From the NCBI RefSeq assembly GCF_009867135.1, contig NZ_CP047226.1:2232001-2296000 (forward strand): a stretch of 64,000 nt of DNA, in the 5' to 3' direction. The notes under the pieces are model-generated. The model had not been told where the DNA came from. It worked only from the letters and a program-made list of their open reading frames with translations, and made no database searches. A program made the position numbers and the translations under genes. The stretch is from Moraxella osloensis (GTDB taxonomy: Bacteria > Pseudomonadota > Gammaproteobacteria > Pseudomonadales > Moraxellaceae). Shown here piece by piece: positions 63,666 to 64,000 of this stretch; the stretch's first letter is position 1, and every line of letters begins with the position of its first letter.

Positions 63666-63926
63666 TTATTTAAACCTAACAATACCCGCACCATCATCGC
63701 CCACTGCTCCAGGATGAACAGTTTCCTGATGATTAGATTGCTGAATGTCAATGATATCATCGGGTGTTGGGCGACGCTCGCTATAGCCACACGCCGTACA
63801 CTCGATATACTCATCATACTCGGGCTGATATAGCTGAATTTGAACGACTTTATCCAGTGCTTTACAGCTTGGACAAGCCACCCCCGCCAAAAATTGACGT
63901 TTCGGGCGATTGGATTGATATCTCAT
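63666..63926 (-). CDS. yheV: YheV-like zinc-ribbon protein
   Basis: The 86 residues match the YheV family of small predicted metal-binding proteins (TIGR02443), of unknown function. The N-terminus is KRQFLAGVACPSCKALDKVV and the second Cys pair is IECTACGYSERRP, giving a CxxC-CxxC zinc ribbon. AAGGAA lies 2-7 bases before the ATG. The ATG overlaps the stop codon of the gene upstream (ATGA). The C-terminal 25 residues are Gly/His-rich and unlike the short tail of the E. coli protein. Confidence 0.82.
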   Translation of the reverse strand: MRYQSNRPKRQFLAGVACPSCKALDKVVQIQLYQPEYDEYIECTACGYSERRPTPDDIIDIQQSNHQETVHPGAVGDDGAGIVRFK

Positions 63927-64000
63927 AGTTCCTTCTTTTTACTAGCCTGTATTTTGACAACCGTGTTACCAAGCTTGGGTGTTGGCGTTATCGGTGTCAT
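63923..64000 (-). CDS. C-terminal end of an unidentified protein, cut by window edge
   Basis: An open frame enters from the right edge and ends at a TGA at 63923-63925, reading MTPITPTPKLGNTVVKIQASKKKEL in pieces of 25 residues (MTPITPTPKLGNTV, then VKIQASKKKEL). It overlaps the yheV start in the ATGA arrangement, which suggests coupled translation. The first Met falls exactly on the window edge, so it may be internal. The protein cannot be identified from this fragment. Confidence 0.4.
   Translation of the reverse strand: MTPITPTPKLGNTVVKIQASKKKEL

Noticed and set aside
63923-64000. Treating the fragment at the right edge as a complete 25-residue gene
   Set aside because: Its first Met coincides with the window end, so it is more likely the tail of a longer protein.

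Overview
The window is a mostly housekeeping stretch of a gammaproteobacterial chromosome. Type IV pilus genes, a NadV/NadM nicotinamide salvage pair, a dcw cluster that runs only from rsmH to mraY, and a galU-pgi-ugd-galE block like the conserved end of Acinetobacter capsule loci all point to the family Moraxellaceae (Moraxella, Psychrobacter or a relative). The genus is inferred from gene order and protein resemblance, not from a search.

Layout. From 1 to 8 kb lie a possible immunity gene cut by the edge, rlmB, ppnP, recN, yqgE-ruvX with an unknown membrane gene, tusA, xerD, rlmA and an unknown protein. From 8 to 17 kb, on the minus strand, is the peptidoglycan/division cluster rsmH-ftsL-ftsI-murE-(histidine phosphatase)-murF-mraY. 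From 17 to 22 kb is the sugar-nucleotide operon galU-pgi-ugd-like-galE, in which the dehydrogenase-like protein has lost its catalytic residues. From 22 to 37 kb is the TCA block: sucABDCD-type genes (sucA, sucB, lpd, sucC, sucD), sdhCDAB and the divergent gltA, followed by a lipoprotein gene. From 37 to 46 kb are nfuA, nadM-Nudix, nadV, coaE and pilBCD. From 46 to 59.5 kb is the translation/RNA-decay superoperon tpiA-secG-tRNA-Leu-tRNA-fMet-rimP-nusA-infB-rbfA-(DUF4105)-truB-(DJ-1/PfpI, small acidic protein)-rpsO-pnp. The last part, 59.6-64 kb, is accessory or poorly known.

The best candidate for an unusual system is the AT-rich two-gene cassette at 59669-61676. It encodes an ABC/SMC-like ATPase followed, one base after its stop codon, by a DUF4435/TOPRIM-like protein. 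This is the architecture of the PARIS anti-phage system (AriA-AriB), in a short and apparently divergent form. It abuts a convergent gene for what looks like a degenerate DarG-type macro domain.

Non-coding DNA is informative here. There is a perfect consensus sigma-70 promoter before tRNA-fMet. Intrinsic terminators sit inside operons (murF/mraY, sucB/lpd, infB/rbfA), and each junction of the suc operon has a hairpin. Leader structures precede rpsO, pnp and gltA. Three diverged 31-bp repeats and a 17-bp palindrome precede tpiA. Short tandem duplications of about 13-17 bp recur in the intergenic DNA and sometimes copy the end of a gene.
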